From Anaerolineales bacterium UBA3071 (lineage in GTDB: Bacteria; Chloroflexota; Anaerolineae; UBA3071), in contig DFBV01000268.1 of NCBI GenBank assembly GCA_002366755.1, positions 1,319-7,420 of the forward strand: a stretch of DNA of 6,102 bases, given 5' to 3'. Below the pieces are notes generated by a model, which saw only the letters and a program-made list of their open reading frames with translations, searched no databases and was not told the DNA's origin. The translations under genes and the position numbers were made by a program. Of the stretch, positions 4,946-6,102 are shown piece by piece (the first letter of the stretch is position 1; every line of letters begins with the position of its first letter).

Positions 4946-5467
4946 ATGATTCGCGTCATCGTCGCCGAGGATCACCATCTGGTGGGGCAAGGCATCCGAG
5001 CTCTCTTGGAGAGGGCGCACGACATCGAGGTCGTCGCTGAAGCTGCAGATGGCCAGAAAGCCGTCGAACTGGTCGAGCGGTTGGCCCCCGACGTGCTGGT
5101 GCTGGATATTGCCATGCCCTGTTTGGATGGCCTCCAGTCCCTGGCGCAGGTTCGCGCCCTGGGCGTGGCGACGTAGGTGGTCATGCTCTCCATGTACTTC
5201 GACGAAGGCCTGGTGCGAGAAGCTCTGCGCAAGGGTGCCACGGGCTACCTGCTCAAGCGCTCGGTTTCGGAGGAACTGCTGCTCGCCGTGCGGGCAGCCA
5301 AGCGGGGCGAGATCTACCTCAGCCCCCCGGTTGCCCGAGCCCTCGTGGGCGAGTTCTTGAAGCTGCGGGATGACTCAGGCTCAGACACCGCGGGCGACAA
5401 GCTCAGCTCGCGCGAGCACGAAGTGCTGCAGCTCGTTATCGAAGGGAACAGTAACAGCTACATTTGA
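4946..5467 (+). pseudogene. NarL-family response regulator with amber codon 77 and truncated HTH
   Basis: The start ATG at 4946 follows GGGAGGGAG at 5-7 bases. The receiver domain is otherwise complete: MIRVIVAEDHHLVGQGIRAL with the acidic pair Glu8/Asp9, the phospho-acceptor Asp54 in VLVLDIAMP, Ser82 in VVMLSMYFDE and Lys104 in GYLLKRSV. Codon 77 is TAG (5174-5176), between ALGVAT and VVMLSMY, where no stop belongs. The LuxR-type DNA-binding domain begins LSSREHEVLQLVIEGNSNSY but ends at TGA 5465-5467 after 173 codons, about 40 residues short of the usual 210-220, so the recognition helix is missing. No other frame continues the helix-turn-helix, so the 3' end has been replaced by the upstream region of the next gene. 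Translation would yield a 76-residue fragment. Confidence 0.85.
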
Positions 5468-5503
5468 GGTGAAGGGCACCAATTCGTTGCGGGGAGTGTG
5501 GTG

Positions 5504-6102
5504 ATGCGAATCCTGTGGCTGGTAACCCTACTTGTCCTGGCTCTGTTGATGCCTCCCGGGAACATGCCTGGGGCTTCTAACCCGGCCGACGACAAGGTGA
5601 CGGAGCTTGCGCTGAGCCCGTCCACGGAGCTGTGCTGGCGGATGGGATTCGACGCCCAGGGTATTCCCGCCTGGACCATTGACCGCTATCCTGCCGTTGC
5701 TTCCCTGCGGGCAGGCCTGTATACAGACTTCCTTGTGCGCTCGCATCCTGTCCAGCCCAACGGCATGGAGTACGTGCAGACAGTGTGGATGCACCAGAAG
5801 CTGAGCTGCGGCGCGTGGCGCTACTGGGACCGCGAGGCGTGCCCCTATGCCGTGCCCTATGACTACTTGCTCTTGCAAAGTGCGGATTGGATTGCCTATT
5901 CCGCGCGGTGCAACCCCGGTTCGATATGGCTGATCGGCAACGAGATGGACCGGGTGGACTGGCCTGGCGGGGGTCAGAGTGAGATGCTGCCGGAAGTGTA
6001 CGCTGTGGCCTATCACGATCTGTATCAGCTCATCAAAGAAGCGGACAGCACAGCACAGGTCGCTATCGGGGGAGTCATCCAAGCCACTCCGCTTCGCCTG
6101 CA
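5504..6102 (+). CDS. Secreted glycosidase-like protein, N-terminal part (runs off the right edge)
   Basis: At least 199 residues, open to the window end. The N-terminus MRILWLVTLLVLALLMPPGN is a signal peptide, with likely cleavage near residue 24 (MPGA|SNPAD), so the product is exported. The mature part has YPAVASLRAGLYTDF, Trp/Cys-rich segments (four cysteines at 44, 102, 113 and 136) and, at 141-150, IWLIGNEMDR followed by DWPGGGQSEMLPEVYAVAYH and VAIGGVIQATPLRL. A beta-strand ending in GNE is where many TIM-barrel glycoside hydrolases place the acid/base Glu (Glu147 here). The family resemblance is to uncharacterised Chloroflexota proteins of that fold; substrate is unknown. The ATG at 5504 follows GGGGAG (5491-5496) at 7 bases; GTG codons at 5498 and 5501 are alternatives. 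The frame is undamaged, unlike its left neighbours. Confidence 0.7.
   Translation, partial: MRILWLVTLLVLALLMPPGNMPGASNPADDKVTELALSPSTELCWRMGFDAQGIPAWTIDRYPAVASLRAGLYTDFLVRSHPVQPNGMEYVQTVWMHQKLSCGAWRYWDREACPYAVPYDYLLLQSADWIAYSARCNPGSIWLIGNEMDRVDWPGGGQSEMLPEVYAVAYHDLYQLIKEADSTAQVAIGGVIQATPLRL

Noticed and set aside
4402..5467. Genome-wide stop-codon reassignment
   Set aside because: Internal stops here include both TAG and TGA, while TGA also properly ends the toxin and antitoxin and TAG properly ends the first regulator; intact genes in the window have no internal stops.
5528..6082. Long minus-strand reading frame (184 codons)
   Set aside because: It is the antisense shadow of the secreted-protein gene, which has a ribosome-binding site, signal peptide and recognisable motif; the antisense product has no domain pattern.
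1..6102. CRISPR array, tRNA or rRNA genes
   Set aside because: No regularly spaced 25-40 bp repeats with unique spacers and no tRNA cloverleaf or rRNA segments were noticed on either strand by eye.

Overview
The window looks like an accessory, decaying stretch of a GC-rich bacterial chromosome, most likely a Chloroflexota (Anaerolineae-type) genome. That assignment is inference. It rests on remnants of secreted proteins that carry Thr/Pro-rich linkers, a lamin-tail-like domain and a C-terminus of the VYVPLVV type, on a NarL-type kinase/regulator locus, and on many dispersed non-coding repeats. Only four genes look intact or simply cut by the window edge: the 5' end of clpB, a PIN-toxin/antitoxin pair, and the 5' part of a secreted glycosidase-like protein.

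Layout. Positions 1-416 (minus strand) encode the Clp N-domain of ClpB. Positions 417-730 hold no gene but contain an array of 7-mers spaced exactly 11 bp apart and two dispersed repeats. Positions 731-1464 (minus) are a compact type II toxin-antitoxin operon with a consensus sigma70 promoter and an operator-like repeat cluster. Positions 1495-2740 (minus) are a graveyard: a possible PIN C-terminal scrap, a beta-helix-type secreted protein fragment, the C-terminus of a DIYG-repeat-type protein, a 221-bp MITE-like inverted-repeat element, and a Thr/Pro linker plus lamin-tail fragment broken by an in-frame TGA. Positions 2741-3239 contain no convincing gene, only a palindromic dispersed repeat.

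Positions 3240-4524 (plus) are a NarL-family sensor kinase pseudogene with two -1 frameshifts. It is fused in frame to the C-terminal half of a response regulator, the receiver core having been deleted, and is interrupted by an amber codon. Positions 4525-4945 carry a weak terminator, a decayed copy of a promoter block, and then an intact promoter block. Positions 4946-5467 are a second, paralogous response regulator with an amber codon at codon 77 and loss of most of its DNA-binding domain. From 5504 to the right edge runs an intact secreted protein with a GNEMDR motif typical of glycosidase-like TIM-barrel proteins.

How the genes relate: the kinase and the two regulators were probably a two-component locus in which at least the regulator and its upstream promoter block were duplicated; as read here neither regulator can be made whole. 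The toxin-antitoxin operon is self-contained. I do not see evidence for a new multi-gene system. The points most worth checking are the 11-bp phased array upstream of clpB, the kinase-regulator deletion fusion with its repeated nonsense and frameshift lesions, and the MITE-like element.
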